64,000 nucleotides of DNA from NCBI RefSeq assembly GCF_030646015.1, contig NZ_JAUSLT010000101.1, positions 62,001 to 126,000 of the forward strand, written 5' to 3'. The notes under the pieces were generated by a model, which was not told the origin of the DNA, searched no databases, and saw only the letters and a program-made list of their open reading frames with translations. Source of the stretch: Bradyrhizobium sp. Its GTDB lineage: Bacteria; Pseudomonadota; Alphaproteobacteria; Rhizobiales; Xanthobacteraceae. A program made the position numbers and the translations under genes. Numbering within the stretch: position 1 is the stretch's first letter; every line of letters starts with the position of its first letter. Of the stretch, positions 40,151-49,895 are shown piece by piece.

Positions 40151-41347
40151 GTGAGCAACTCGCCGTTCCGGCGGATGATCGGGGCACCGGATTTCTGGCG
40201 GTTGTGGTATGTCGGCCTGATCGTCTCCACCGTGCGCTGGCTGGAGACCATCGCGGTCGGGGTTGTCGTCTACCAGCGCACAGAATCCGCGTTCCTGGTC
40301 TCGATGATGACCATGCTGCGCCTGCTTCCCATGGCTCTCTTCGGCGTGTTTCTCGGCGCGCTTGCGGAACGCTTCGATCGCGGCCGGACGCTCCTCATCG
40401 TCGTGCTGATGATGGGCGGCACCTCGGCGGTCGTCGCGGTTCTGGCCGGGACCGGACAACTCGAGATCTGGCATCTCGCGCTGGCGAGTTTCATCAACGG
40501 GTGCGGCTGGTGCACCGACAATCCGGTGCGCCGTGTGATGATGGGTGAGGTGGTGGGCCGCGAACAGATGGGCGCCGCGATGTCGCTGGATGTCGGCGCC
40601 GGCAATGCAAGCCGTATGGTTGGCCCCGCCGTCGGCGGATTCCTGCTCGCCGGGACCGGCATCCAGGGCGCGTTTATCCTGGGCGTGCTGATGTACGGCA
40701 CCGCGCTATGGGCGATTCTGGCCATCAGCTCCCGCATTCCCCGCATCGCGGGCTCCGAGGCCGTGCTGGCGCGGATCGCCGAGGGGCTCGCTCTGGTCCG
40801 CACCGACAAGCGGCTCATCGGCGTGCTGGTCGTGACGGTGATCTACAATATCTTCGCGTGGCCCTTTACCAGCATGATTCCCGTCATCGGGCGCGACCGT
40901 CTGCATCTGGGCCCGGAAGGCGTCGGCATCCTGGCGGCCATGGATGGAATCGGCGCCTTCGTGGGCGCGCTGCTGGTGGGGTTGTGGCTGACCCCGAAAT
41001 GGTACGGCCGGGCCTATCTCGGCGGCGTCGTCTGCTACCTGATCACGGTGGTGATTTTCGCGCTGGTGCAAAGTCCTGTACTGGCAGGCGTGGCATTGAT
41101 CGTGACGGGGTTTGGCGGTGCCGGCTTTGCGACGATGCAGGCCACGCTGGTCTATCTTGCCGCGCCACTGCACATGCGCTCGCGCATCCTCGGAATCCTG
41201 ACCGTCTGCATCGGCACCGGCCCAATCGGCTTCCTGTGGCTGGGCTGGCTCGCGGACCGCATCGGCTCCCACAATGCCGTGGCCGTGACCGGCGCGCTCG
41301 GCCTGCTGGCGCTGGCGGCGACCTGGCGTTGGTGGAAGGAGATTTGA
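40151..41347 (+). CDS. MFS transporter
   Basis: GTG start after GGAGAGG; 'FWRLWYVGLIVSTVRWLETIAVGVVVYQRTESAFLVSMMTMLRLLPMALFGVFLGALAERFDRGRTLLIVVLMMGG', 12-TM-like. Confidence 0.9.
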   Translation: MSNSPFRRMIGAPDFWRLWYVGLIVSTVRWLETIAVGVVVYQRTESAFLVSMMTMLRLLPMALFGVFLGALAERFDRGRTLLIVVLMMGGTSAVVAVLAGTGQLEIWHLALASFINGCGWCTDNPVRRVMMGEVVGREQMGAAMSLDVGAGNASRMVGPAVGGFLLAGTGIQGAFILGVLMYGTALWAILAISSRIPRIAGSEAVLARIAEGLALVRTDKRLIGVLVVTVIYNIFAWPFTSMIPVIGRDRLHLGPEGVGILAAMDGIGAFVGALLVGLWLTPKWYGRAYLGGVVCYLITVVIFALVQSPVLAGVALIVTGFGGAGFATMQATLVYLAAPLHMRSRILGILTVCIGTGPIGFLWLGWLADRIGSHNAVAVTGALGLLALAATWRWWKEI

Positions 41348-41372
41348 CGGTGAAGCGACGGGTCGCAGTGCC

Positions 41373-41451
41373 GTAGGGCGGATTAGCGCAGCGTAATCCG
41401 CCATCCAACCTTCGTGCATCGGCGGGTTACGCTGCGCTAACCCGCCCTACG
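41373..41451. repeat. Palindromic repeat family B (GTAGGGCGGATTAGCG...CGCTAACCCGCCCTAC), full copy
   Basis: Direct reading; arms gtagggcggattagcgcagcgtaa / ttacgctgcgctaacccgccctac. Confidence 0.92.
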
Positions 41452-41554
41452 GGCTGTTAGTGAAGCCGTGCATGCCGGCGAAAGCGACGAACGACAAGGG
41501 GTGCGTGTCTTGGGCCCGGCCACCAGGCCGGGCCACCTTCAAATCCCACAAGCC

Positions 41555-42070
41555 TTAATGATGGCCCTTGCTGGCTCGCGTCGGAGGCAGCAGCACCGTG
41601 TCAATGACGTGAATGACACCGTTCGATGCCTCGATGTCGGGCTGAATGACGTTGGCGTTGTTGACCTTCACGCCCATTGTACCGTCGACATTCACCGGCA
41701 GCCCGGCCGCGGTCTTGACCTTCAGCGACTTGCCGGCGATGTCAGCGGCTTTCACCCGGCCCGGCACCACGTGGTATTTCAGGATCGTTGCGAGCTTGGC
41801 CTTGTTCTTGAGCAGGGATTCGACCGTGCCGGGCGGAAGCTTGGCGAAGGCGGCGTCATTCGGCGCAAAAACGGTATACGGGCCCTTGCTCTTGAGCGTG
41901 GCCACCAGGCCTGCGGCCTTTACTGCCGCGACCAACGTATTGAACGAGCCTGCCGCAACAGCTGTATCGACGATGTCAGCCGCCTTGGCCAGGGTCGGAG
42001 CGAGCAACGCCGTGAGCATCGCGAAGCCGGCAGCGGTGGAACGAATTGCGGAATTCATCATGTTCTCCAT
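41555..42070 (-). CDS. Secreted fasciclin (FAS1)-domain protein
   Basis: '[78 protein letters not shown]...[22 protein letters not shown]'. Confidence 0.95.
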   Translation of the reverse strand: MENMMNSAIRSTAAGFAMLTALLAPTLAKAADIVDTAVAAGSFNTLVAAVKAAGLVATLKSKGPYTVFAPNDAAFAKLPPGTVESLLKNKAKLATILKYHVVPGRVKAADIAGKSLKVKTAAGLPVNVDGTMGVKVNNANVIQPDIEASNGVIHVIDTVLLPPTRASKGHH

Positions 42071-42451
42071 TTCATATCATATTTGCAGGTGCTACGGCTG
42101 GGTCGCCCCCTCGAGCAGGAGAGCCTGGCCAACCGTCATCGCTCAGGAAACGACGCCCGATACGAACCGGATCACACCGACACGATTTTTTTGATAACTC
42201 TCTCGAACGGTGATCCACCGCGCCGCGAATGACGTTTCACTTCTGGAGTTTTACGGATCGAGGTTGGAAGAACCGATGATGGCGAGCATTGAACTCGAAG
42301 CTGCTGCCAACGGCACGCTCGATCGAACCGACACACGCGATTCATTGCGGTATGACTGGCAGACGGCGACAGACGCGCTCCGGGATTCTGTACTCGCCGC
42401 GTGTTGCGGCTACGGCGGCCATATCGGGGTGGACCATTTGGTAGGCACATC

Positions 42452-42916
42452 ATGAAGCCAACGACTTCTGGAATGACCGGGCTGGCCGTCTTCGTCGTTG
42501 GTGTGGTCGGAACCGGCTTCACGCTCGGCTATTTGAACATGCCCGATGCATGGTACGCCGGCCTCAACAAGCCATGGTTCAATCCGCCGAACTGGATCTT
42601 TGCGCCGGTCTGGGCGGTGATCTACGTGCTGATCGCGATCGCCGGGTGGCGGACGTGGAATTTCGATCGCCGCGGAACGGCCATGCGATTGTGGTTCGTT
42701 CAGATGGGACTCAACTTCCTTTGGCCGCCGACGTTCTTTTCGGCGCATTGGCCCGGCGCCGCTCTCGCGACCATCCTGTTGCTGTTCGCGGCGATTCTCG
42801 CGTTCATCGCGTGGCAATGGAAAAGAGACGGGATTTCATCGGCTCTATTCCTTCCTTACGCCGCCTGGATCGGCTTCGCCTCGATGCTCAATCTGGCGAT
42901 CGTGAAGCTGAATTGA
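42452..42916 (+). CDS. tspO: TspO/MBR (tryptophan-rich sensory) protein
   Basis: 'WYAGLNKPWFNPPNWIFAPVWAVIYVLIAIAGWRTWNF...WFVQMGLNFLWPPTFFSAHWPGAALATILLLFAAILAFI'. Confidence 0.93.
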   Translation: MKPTTSGMTGLAVFVVGVVGTGFTLGYLNMPDAWYAGLNKPWFNPPNWIFAPVWAVIYVLIAIAGWRTWNFDRRGTAMRLWFVQMGLNFLWPPTFFSAHWPGAALATILLLFAAILAFIAWQWKRDGISSALFLPYAAWIGFASMLNLAIVKLN

Positions 42917-42961
42917 ACGTTCCATGCCCGCGCGAACGACCACATCGTCGTGGTTCAGGCC

Positions 42962-43039
42962 GTAGGGCGGATTAGCGAAGCGTAATCCGCCATCCGGTCT
43001 TCGTGCATTGGCGGGTTACGCTGCGCTAACCCGCCCTAC
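42962..43039. repeat. Palindromic repeat family B, full copy
   Basis: gtagggcggattagcgaagcgtaatccgccatccggtcttcgtgcattggcgggttacgctgcgctaacccgccctac. Confidence 0.92.
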
Positions 43040-43205
43040 GTGCTGACGCAATCTGCCACAAGCGGTCATTTCGCAGAAGGTCACTTGGCCAGGCGGTGGC
43101 ATCGGACGACGGTGAAGCGGCGATCGCGGCGAGCGTTTTTCAATTGTATGAGAACAAGGGGCGCCGCAGGATCGCGGACGGGGCGACCGCACCGCGCCTC
43201 GTCTG

Positions 43206-43649
43206 TCAGCCCCCGGGGCCGTCCCTCATGATGTAGCCCGTCAGGTCGCCCAAATTGTGCTCCAAGTCCCGGATGATGTCCTTGACGACGTCTCCGATCG
43301 AGATCACGCCCACGACCTTGCCCGCGTCCAGCACTGGCAGATGACGAAAACCGCGCGCAGCCATCATTGCCATGCAGCCTTCCAGCCGATCGTCCGGCGT
43401 GACCGTCACCGGGTTGCCCGTCATCACCTGCCTTACCGGCGTCTGCTTCGCATCGAGCCCGGGCAGCAGCACCTTGATGGCGCAGTCACCCTGGGTCACG
43501 ATACCGACCAGCACGTCGTCGTCGATGACCAGCACCGCCCGGACCCGGTTGTCGCGCATCTGGCGCAGGGCTTCGACGACCATGTCGCCGGAACGAACAT
43601 GGATCAGGTCGCCACTCTTCTGGGCGAGAGCGCTCTTGACTGTGCTCAT
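43206..43649 (-). CDS. CBS-domain-pair protein
   Basis: Start at 43649: MSTVKSALAQKSGDLIHVRSGDMVVEALRQMRDNRVRAVLVIDDDVLVGIVTQGDCAIKVL...VRQVMTGNPVTVTPDDRLEGCMAMMAARGFRHLPVLDAGKVVGVISIGDVVKDII. Confidence 0.94.
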   Translation of the reverse strand: MSTVKSALAQKSGDLIHVRSGDMVVEALRQMRDNRVRAVLVIDDDVLVGIVTQGDCAIKVLLPGLDAKQTPVRQVMTGNPVTVTPDDRLEGCMAMMAARGFRHLPVLDAGKVVGVISIGDVVKDIIRDLEHNLGDLTGYIMRDGPGG

Positions 43650-43956
43650 CGATCCTCTCTCGTGGACCTGTCCTGCCTCGTCTTGATGGCCCGCATTGAG
43701 GTTAGTCCAAATATTCTGCCTTGTCAGCACGGCGCCGATGTCGCCGGCGAAGCCTGCCACCGATCCCGACAGCGGGATTTTCACCGCTCGACGGCGTAGC
43801 CTTGCTCAGGACCGCAGGGCGGATGAGCGACGCGTAATCCGCCATGTTGCCGAACAAGGGTTCGGCGTTAACCACCGCTAACAGTTCCAGTCCGGGCACG
43901 AAGTTTCTTAAATTTTGCTGGTTACTTCTTCTGGGCATGGTGACCTGGGGAAAGAC

Positions 43957-44811
43957 ATGAGTAAGCGGGCCAAACGTGGAAAGGCGGAGGCCTTCGCGCT
44001 GCCCATGGCCGCGAGAGTTGCAGTTGGCGTCATCGCCGTCGCCGCATTGGGATACGGTTTGTTGTCTCGCCCGGGGAGCGTGCAACCGGTACGGAAGCCG
44101 TCCGCGCCCCAGGCCCGGGCGTCGTCAACCCCGGTTTATGTGGCGCCTCCGGTTCATGCATCGGCCCCGGCTCCGATTCCGGCCCCGGCGCCTCTGGTCG
44201 AACCGCCAAAGGCCGCTGAGGGTCCCGGAGCCCTTGTGCGGCAGGTGGTTGACTATGCCAGCCGCCAGACTCCGGGCACCCTGATCATCGATACCGGCAA
44301 CACATTCCTTTATTTCGTTCTGAACGACAGGCAGGCGATGCGCTACGGCATCGGTGTCGGCCGCGAAGGTTTCACATGGTCCGGTGAGCAGACCGTGGCC
44401 CGCAAGGCAGAATGGCCGGATTGGCATCCGCCTGCGGAGATGGTCTCGCGTCAGCCTTATCTGCCGCGGTTCATGGCAGGCGGTCCCGGCAATCCGCTCG
44501 GCGCGCGCGCGATGTATCTGGGCGAAACCGAGTATAGAATTCACGGCACCAACAAGCCGGATACGATCGGGAAGCGGGTTTCCTCCGGCTGTATCCGGCT
44601 GACCAATGACGACGTCGCGGACCTCTATGAACGGGTGAAAGTCGGAGCCAAAGTGATCGTGCTTCCGGCACCCGCTGCCCGTCGACCATCCCAGGGAGCA
44701 CCGCCCGACGCCGCTTTCCGATCGCCGGACCCGGCATTGCCGTCGAACCGGCCCTCGGCAACTAACGCACAGATGCTTTCACCTGGACCGAAGATCGCCG
44801 AGGTCAAGTAA
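43957..44811 (+). CDS. L,D-transpeptidase (YkuD/ErfK family)
   Basis: N-terminal TM, Pro/Ala linker, 'PGTLIIDTGNTFLYFVLNDRQAMRYGIGVGREGFTWSG', catalytic 'YRIHGTNKPDTIGKRVSSGCIRLTNDDVADLYERV'. Confidence 0.95.
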   Translation: MSKRAKRGKAEAFALPMAARVAVGVIAVAALGYGLLSRPGSVQPVRKPSAPQARASSTPVYVAPPVHASAPAPIPAPAPLVEPPKAAEGPGALVRQVVDYASRQTPGTLIIDTGNTFLYFVLNDRQAMRYGIGVGREGFTWSGEQTVARKAEWPDWHPPAEMVSRQPYLPRFMAGGPGNPLGARAMYLGETEYRIHGTNKPDTIGKRVSSGCIRLTNDDVADLYERVKVGAKVIVLPAPAARRPSQGAPPDAAFRSPDPALPSNRPSATNAQMLSPGPKIAEVK

Positions 44812-44836
44812 CTCAGGGCCGTAGGGCTTTAGGGCT

Positions 44837-44915
44837 GTAGGGCGGATTAGCGAAGCGTAATCCGCCATCCAGTCTTCGTGCATCGGCGGGTTACGCTGCG
44901 CTAACCCGCCCTACG
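44837..44915. repeat. Palindromic repeat family B, full copy
   Basis: gtagggcggattagcgaagcgtaatccgccatccagtcttcgtgcatcggcgggttacgctgcgctaacccgccctac. Confidence 0.92.
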
Positions 44916-45105
44916 CGCTCGACCTTGGCGATGCGGATACGCGGGCTGGCGACAAGTAACGATGTCCGCTTGTCGGCTAAGCTCGGACATGCGCGGCAGA
45001 TGGCGCGACGTCCGAAAAGTGCCAAACACGGAAATGAGCCCTAGGCGACCTCTACTCGCGCGGGCGTCGATTCTAATTGCATCGGGCGACACCCAAAAAG
45101 AGCCG

Positions 45106-45130
45106 GGAACCAACCGCCTTGTTGGTCGTT
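45106..45130 (+). promoter_or_regulatory. EcfG (general stress response sigma)-type promoter
   Basis: GGAAC-N16-CGTT: ggaac caaccgccttgttggt cgtt, 23 nt upstream of the ATG at 45153. Confidence 0.65.
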
Positions 45131-45152
45131 TTGCAATTTGGAGGCAAATCCG

Positions 45153-45590
45153 ATGCAGGACACCCGAAATCGCGTACCCGCCAATACCGACGCCGAAATC
45201 AACAAGAAAATCCGCGACGAAACAGATGCGCGAGTCCGATATTATCAACAGCATAAGAACGATATCCGTTCTCGGCTCCGCCAGCTTGATGAAGAATGGG
45301 ACATTGAGAGGGCCATCGAGTGCAATGCCTCTGCGCTCGCCTTCACAGGCGTCGTCCTGGGAGCCACAGGCGATAAGAGGTGGCTCCTTCTGCCAGCGAT
45401 GGTGACGGCATTTCTATTCCAACACGCTATCCAAGGATGGTGTCCGCCGGTGCCTATCCTTCGACGTATGGGCTTCCGAACGGCCTCTGAGATAGAGCAA
45501 GAGCGGCAAGCACTCAAAGCTCTCCGTGGCGATTTTGCTGGTATTTCCAACGATAATGCCGACGCAATTCTCAGTGCAGTGCGGGCATGA
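45153..45590 (+). CDS. YgaP/DUF2892-like small membrane protein
   Basis: 'ECNASALAFTGVVLGATGDKRWLLLPAMVTAFLFQHAIQGWCPPVPILRRMGFRTASEIEQERQALKALRGDF'; GGAGG ribosome-binding site. Confidence 0.75.
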   Translation: MQDTRNRVPANTDAEINKKIRDETDARVRYYQQHKNDIRSRLRQLDEEWDIERAIECNASALAFTGVVLGATGDKRWLLLPAMVTAFLFQHAIQGWCPPVPILRRMGFRTASEIEQERQALKALRGDFAGISNDNADAILSAVRA

Positions 45591-45732
45591 CGCATAGACA
45601 TCGGTGGCAGACAGCGGGTGAGCATTTGGCAGCGGTTCGCACCTCGTCGATCTTGCAGGAAGGTAGAAAAAGCGTCAATATTCACGCAAGTTTGGGTGTC
45701 ATCCGGGGGATTCCCCGTCAAGAAAGCCGATC

Positions 45733-46770
45733 TTGCGCGAGCCTTTACAATTCCCGCCTCCCGACTCGGTTGATTTTGCGGAAGCCGAACACGAACGGCT
45801 CGTCGCTGCACTGAAGGCTTCCCGAGCGGGCACCTGGCGTTGGAACGTAGCCACCAACATCGTAGAATGGGACGACGCCCTGTGCGATGTGTACGGCATT
45901 AAGCGAAGAGATGCCCCCACGAATTCCGAAGAATTTCTTGCTCTTGTGCACCCCGACGATCGCGCTGCAGTTTGGGCGGCAATCAGTGCTTGCATCGAGA
46001 AGGGCACAGACGCCGACTACCAGTTTCGTGCCGTGGTCGGAAATTCCGTGTGCTGGATTTATGACAGAAGCGCTCTCATTCGAGATGCAGAGGGGAATCC
46101 TGCCTACATGCTTGGCGCTTGCCTTGACGTAACCGATCGGCGTCGTATCGAGGAAGAGCGCGACAAACTACTTGAGAAACAGACTTTGCTTCTCAGAGAA
46201 CTGAGCCACCGTACGAAAAATCATTTAAGCATGATCATTTCGCTGCTGAGGCTGAAGGGAGCGCGGCAGAAAGACCCGGGTGCCAAGCAGGATTTTGAGC
46301 GTGCCATCGAGCGCGTACACACCATCGCGTTCCTGCATGAGCACTTGTACCGCAAGGATGTGTTCGATCGGATCAACATAGAATCCTACCTCGAAGATAT
46401 CTGCGCCAGTCTTGAACTGTCCCTCCTTGCTGAAAGAAAAATTGCCATAGTCCGTGAGCTACAGGCAGCCGAGTTGCACATCGACCTGGCAGTCCCGCTC
46501 GGCCTCATCGTCAATGAGGTTGTGACGAACGCAGCCAAGTATGCATTTTTGCCCGGTGAAGCGGGGCGGATTGTGATCCGGTTCCGCAGGCGTGGCGACC
46601 AAGGCATACTTACCATTTCAGATAATGGTCGAGGCCTCGCAGAACCCGTTAAATCGCGAGGCATCGGCACAACACTTATTAGGTCGCTGGCCAAACAAAT
46701 TGGGGCTCGAGTCCGCGTGGTCACCCGCAACGGGCTCACATATTCATTCGTGTTCCGAACGCTGGAGTAG
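45733..46770 (+). CDS. PAS-HisKA_2 sensor histidine kinase; start uncertain
   Basis: PAS 'ALKASRAGTWRWNVATNIVEWDDALCDVYGI', 'LLLRELSHRTKNHLSMIISLLRLKGARQ', 'LGLIVNEVVTNAAKYAF', 'GIGTTLIRSLAKQIGA'. Confidence 0.9.
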   Translation: MREPLQFPPPDSVDFAEAEHERLVAALKASRAGTWRWNVATNIVEWDDALCDVYGIKRRDAPTNSEEFLALVHPDDRAAVWAAISACIEKGTDADYQFRAVVGNSVCWIYDRSALIRDAEGNPAYMLGACLDVTDRRRIEEERDKLLEKQTLLLRELSHRTKNHLSMIISLLRLKGARQKDPGAKQDFERAIERVHTIAFLHEHLYRKDVFDRINIESYLEDICASLELSLLAERKIAIVRELQAAELHIDLAVPLGLIVNEVVTNAAKYAFLPGEAGRIVIRFRRRGDQGILTISDNGRGLAEPVKSRGIGTTLIRSLAKQIGARVRVVTRNGLTYSFVFRTLE

Positions 46771-47160
46771 ATGTGGCACAAGTATTCGTATTGTGACTCA
46801 CCGAAAACAATGCACAGCGTCGCGTTGAACAGGTTCTCGTCTGATGGTGTGCGACTTGGCGGCAAAACTTGCCAAAAATTGGCTGATGTCAGCTTTGGGT
46901 CATTCGCGTCGCTTTTGGCATGCCAATCGATGTCCGGTCAGCTGGCATCGTCGGACATCACGAGCGCGCGAACGGCGTCACTCGACTTGATTGTCAAGGC
47001 GACGCGACATTCGCAGGGCCGTAGGCGGATTAGCGAAGCGTAATCCCGCCAATTTCATGAACCAGCTCACATCCGCGCGGATACTTTGCCGCCCATGCGG
47101 CAGCGGGTGATGTCCGAGAAGTGCCCCAGAAGCGGAAGCTCGCCCTCGTAGTAGTGCGAG

Positions 47161-47934
47161 CTATTGGCTACTCGAACTCGAAATCGCTTTTGAGGAAGCA
47201 TTCCATTGGGATGGGTCACCCCGCTGCGTATCGGCTGGGCCTAAACTCGTGGACGCTTCACGCCTGAGCGCGCCGTCCTCGATGTAGACAATTCGGTCGG
47301 CAAATCCGAAAAGCCGCGGATCGTGAGTCACCACCAGAACGGCCCGGCCTCGCTCCTTGGCGATCGCAGAGAGGATCGCCATCGTCGCCTGCCCGTTGGC
47401 GGCGTCCAGCGCGGCAGTCGGCTCATCGGCGAGGATGGCGGAAGGCTCCGCCACGATGGCTCGCGCGATCGCGACCCGCTGTTGCTCGCCGCCGCTGAGT
47501 TGGCGGGGGAAAGACTCCAGTTTGGATGCCAGCCCGACGCTCGCCAGCACGTCCCTGGTCTTTGCCATTGCCTTGGGCCCGCGCTCGCCGCGCACGTCGA
47601 GGGCCAACAGAACATTTTCGGCGGACGTCAACGTGGAGAACAGATGATAGGATTGGAACACGAAACCGATATGCTGCCGCCGGATCTTCGCGAGTTGCTC
47701 GGGCCGCGCCCCGCTGGTGGTGGTGCCGCAAATCCGGACGGTGCCGACGGTAGGCGCAAGCATGCAGCCAAGAATCGACAGCAGGGTCGTCTTGCCGCTG
47801 CCGGACGGCCCCATCAACACCGTCAGTTCACCGCCGTTGAGTGTCAGGTTGACATCCTTCAGCGCCTGCACCGATGCCGGGCCGTCGCCAAAGCTCTTGC
47901 CGACATTCGCAGCCTCTATGACGGACTCGGTCAT
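47161..47934 (-). CDS. ABC transporter ATP-binding protein (MacB/LolD/DevA type)
   Basis: Start at 47934: [59 protein letters not shown]...[32 protein letters not shown]. Confidence 0.93.
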   Translation of the reverse strand: MTESVIEAANVGKSFGDGPASVQALKDVNLTLNGGELTVLMGPSGSGKTTLLSILGCMLAPTVGTVRICGTTTSGARPEQLAKIRRQHIGFVFQSYHLFSTLTSAENVLLALDVRGERGPKAMAKTRDVLASVGLASKLESFPRQLSGGEQQRVAIARAIVAEPSAILADEPTAALDAANGQATMAILSAIAKERGRAVLVVTHDPRLFGFADRIVYIEDGALRREASTSLGPADTQRGDPSQWNASSKAISSSSSQ

Positions 47935-49064
47935 CGGGTCAGCACAATCGCGGGATCGACGCGGACGACGCGATAAATCGCGGTCATCGCCGAAACGATG
48001 CACATGACGATCGTGAGAACGAACAACTCGACTATCAAAACAGGCGTAATCACCACCTGAAGCGCGCTCTTCGCCGTGAAATGAACGACGCCGCTTCCGA
48101 TCAGCGCGGCAATGCCGAATCCGATGACGGCATTGACCAGCGCCTGACAGATAATGACCTGATAGATATAGCTGTTCGAGGCGCCCATCGCGCGCAACGT
48201 GGCGAACTCGTAGAGGTGGTCTTTCGTGCTGGAATAGAGCGTTTGTGCGACGATGACAGTTCCGACTATAACCCCGAGCAGTGCGCCTGCGACGAGTGCT
48301 GCGCCGGCTCCCGTCCGGAAAAGCCAGAACGACCGGCTTTGTTCGCTGAACTGATCCGGAGTAAGCGCCTGAATGCCCGAAATGCTCGAAAGAATACTCT
48401 GACGGGTCCGCTCGATATTGGCTTCCGGCTTCAGCCGGACCAAGAAATGGCTGGCAAAATTCGTCGGCAATCCGGTGAAGGCCCAGGCATCGCGAAGACC
48501 GGAGAATACATAGGGCGTCGTCGTGAAAGAACGAATGCCGTCCGTGACCGCACCTACCGTTACCGGCAGGCCGCGAATTTGAGCGGTTGTGCCGACGCCG
48601 GACGCACCGAGCCGATCGTAATAGGACCGATCGATCACCACTGTTCGGGGAGTAATCAGACTCTGGGCCGTCCCTTCCACGACATTCCAGGGAGACAATC
48701 CGCCGGAGGCCAGGTCCGTTCCGATGATGAATACCGAAGTCATGACTCCATCCGGCAGGCGCCAGGCGGAAAATCCAGCCACCCCTGCAGCGACTTCGGA
48801 CACTCCTTCGATCTTCAGGAGGCGCTCTTTCGTCCCGGTGTTGAGAAGCGAGAGATCTTCGAAGTATTTCGTTCCCTTCGAAACGATCCATAGATCGGTC
48901 TTGGTATGATCGATCACGGTCGTGATCATGGCGCTGAAGCCGAAGTAAAGGCCCATCTGCACCATCACCAGCACCACCGAGAACACGATGCCCATGAGCG
49001 AGGCGACAAAGCGAAGCCGGTCCTGGAAAAGATTTCGCATGGCCAGCGTAAGAACGAGCGACAT
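47931..49064 (-). CDS. FtsX/DevC-like ABC transporter permease
   Basis: MSLVLTLAMRNLFQDRLRFVASLMGIVFSVVLVMVQMGLYFGFSAMITTVIDHTKTDLWIVSKGTKYFEDLSLLNTGTKERLLKIEGV...LRAMGASNSYIYQVI. Confidence 0.9.
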   Translation of the reverse strand: MSLVLTLAMRNLFQDRLRFVASLMGIVFSVVLVMVQMGLYFGFSAMITTVIDHTKTDLWIVSKGTKYFEDLSLLNTGTKERLLKIEGVSEVAAGVAGFSAWRLPDGVMTSVFIIGTDLASGGLSPWNVVEGTAQSLITPRTVVIDRSYYDRLGASGVGTTAQIRGLPVTVGAVTDGIRSFTTTPYVFSGLRDAWAFTGLPTNFASHFLVRLKPEANIERTRQSILSSISGIQALTPDQFSEQSRSFWLFRTGAGAALVAGALLGVIVGTVIVAQTLYSSTKDHLYEFATLRAMGASNSYIYQVIICQALVNAVIGFGIAALIGSGVVHFTAKSALQVVITPVLIVELFVLTIVMCIVSAMTAIYRVVRVDPAIVLTR

Positions 49065-49090
49065 ATTTAGGAGCCAGGGTTGCGTGAGTT

Positions 49091-49366
49091 CTATTGTTGA
49101 CGCCTGTCCGGTCCGCGCTGGACCGGGAAATGGCGCCGTCCAAATACCGATTTACATTCTTTGCTCAGCAACGCTCGTTGCCTGTGCATGCACGCCGTAA
49201 TCCGGTCAACATCCGGAACGAACTCGCCGCACAGCCGCATCGCATCGTCATTGCAAAGTCGCTGCTGTTCCTCGGTATAGGCATTACCCGATGCCGGCAA
49301 TGTCACGGCACCGATTGAAGCCAGAATGATGATCCACTGAACGCGCTGCAACGCTGCGGGTTTCAT
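49091..49366 (-). CDS. Small exported Cys-containing hypothetical protein
   Basis: MKPAALQRVQWIIILASIGAVTLPASGNAYTEEQQRLCNDDAMRLCGEFVPDVDRITACMHRQRALLSKECKSVFGRR; signal peptide and CxxDAMRLCxxxxPDxxRITACM pattern. Confidence 0.75.
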   Translation of the reverse strand: MKPAALQRVQWIIILASIGAVTLPASGNAYTEEQQRLCNDDAMRLCGEFVPDVDRITACMHRQRALLSKECKSVFGRRHFPVQRGPDRRQQ

Positions 49367-49463
49367 CGTTGTTCCTTCCCGGATTGCTCTTCATCTGGTG
49401 CCCGCAGACCATGCCCGCGTGCAAGCAGTGCCCCGCGGGCGCGGCACGGGCCGACCAGGTTGA

Positions 49464-49823
49464 CTACCAACTCCGCTGCGCTGTCCAGGATCCCGCGCAG
49501 CGTTGCTCTCCGGACCAGCCAGACCAGGTCCCTCGGCCGACAACGCCGGTCAGCTTGCCGGACCCGGATGCGCGTTTTTCCTGCACGGCAACGGACGCGC
49601 GAACTGCTCCCGAACTCGTGACATTGCCCCTGAAGGTTTCCGCGTTAGGCGACGTTATCATGCCGTTCTCGATGCTGAGGGAGAAGTTATAAGTCGGATT
49701 GCAATCTCCGCTTTGCGTAACAAACGTAATGTTCCACTGGCCGTCAAACGAGCGAGCCTCGGCATCGACCGCCAACAGCACGCAAACAAGACCTGCCAGG
49801 ATCGCGACGAGATATTTTTTCAT
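49464..49823 (-). CDS. Small secreted hypothetical protein
   Basis: Start at 49823: MKKYLVAILAGLVCVLLAVDAEARSFDGQWNITFVTQSGDCNPTYNFSLSIENGMITSPNAETFRGNVTSSGAVRASVAVQEKRASGSGKLTG. Confidence 0.78.
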   Translation of the reverse strand: MKKYLVAILAGLVCVLLAVDAEARSFDGQWNITFVTQSGDCNPTYNFSLSIENGMITSPNAETFRGNVTSSGAVRASVAVQEKRASGSGKLTGVVGRGTWSGWSGEQRCAGSWTAQRSW

Positions 49824-49895
49824 GACAGTTCCATTGAGGACAGTCGTCAACGACGAAGCGCGACTGCCTTTTCGCGCGGTTTCGTTTCGGGAGGG

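Noticed and set aside
42210-42455. 81-aa plus ORF upstream of tspO
   Set aside because: No clear ribosome-binding site or family. Lies in the divergent promoter region between fasciclin and tspO.
47935-49143. N-terminal 400 aa of the 660-aa minus ORF fused to the ABC ATPase
   Set aside because: Out-of-frame reading of the DevC-like permease. The ATPase starts at MTESVIEA (47934).
49350-49375. AACG-N17-GTTCC on + (EcfG-like on the minus strand)
   Set aside because: The -10 would lie inside the coding start of the 91-aa protein (ATG at 49366), so it is unlikely to be its promoter and is probably chance.
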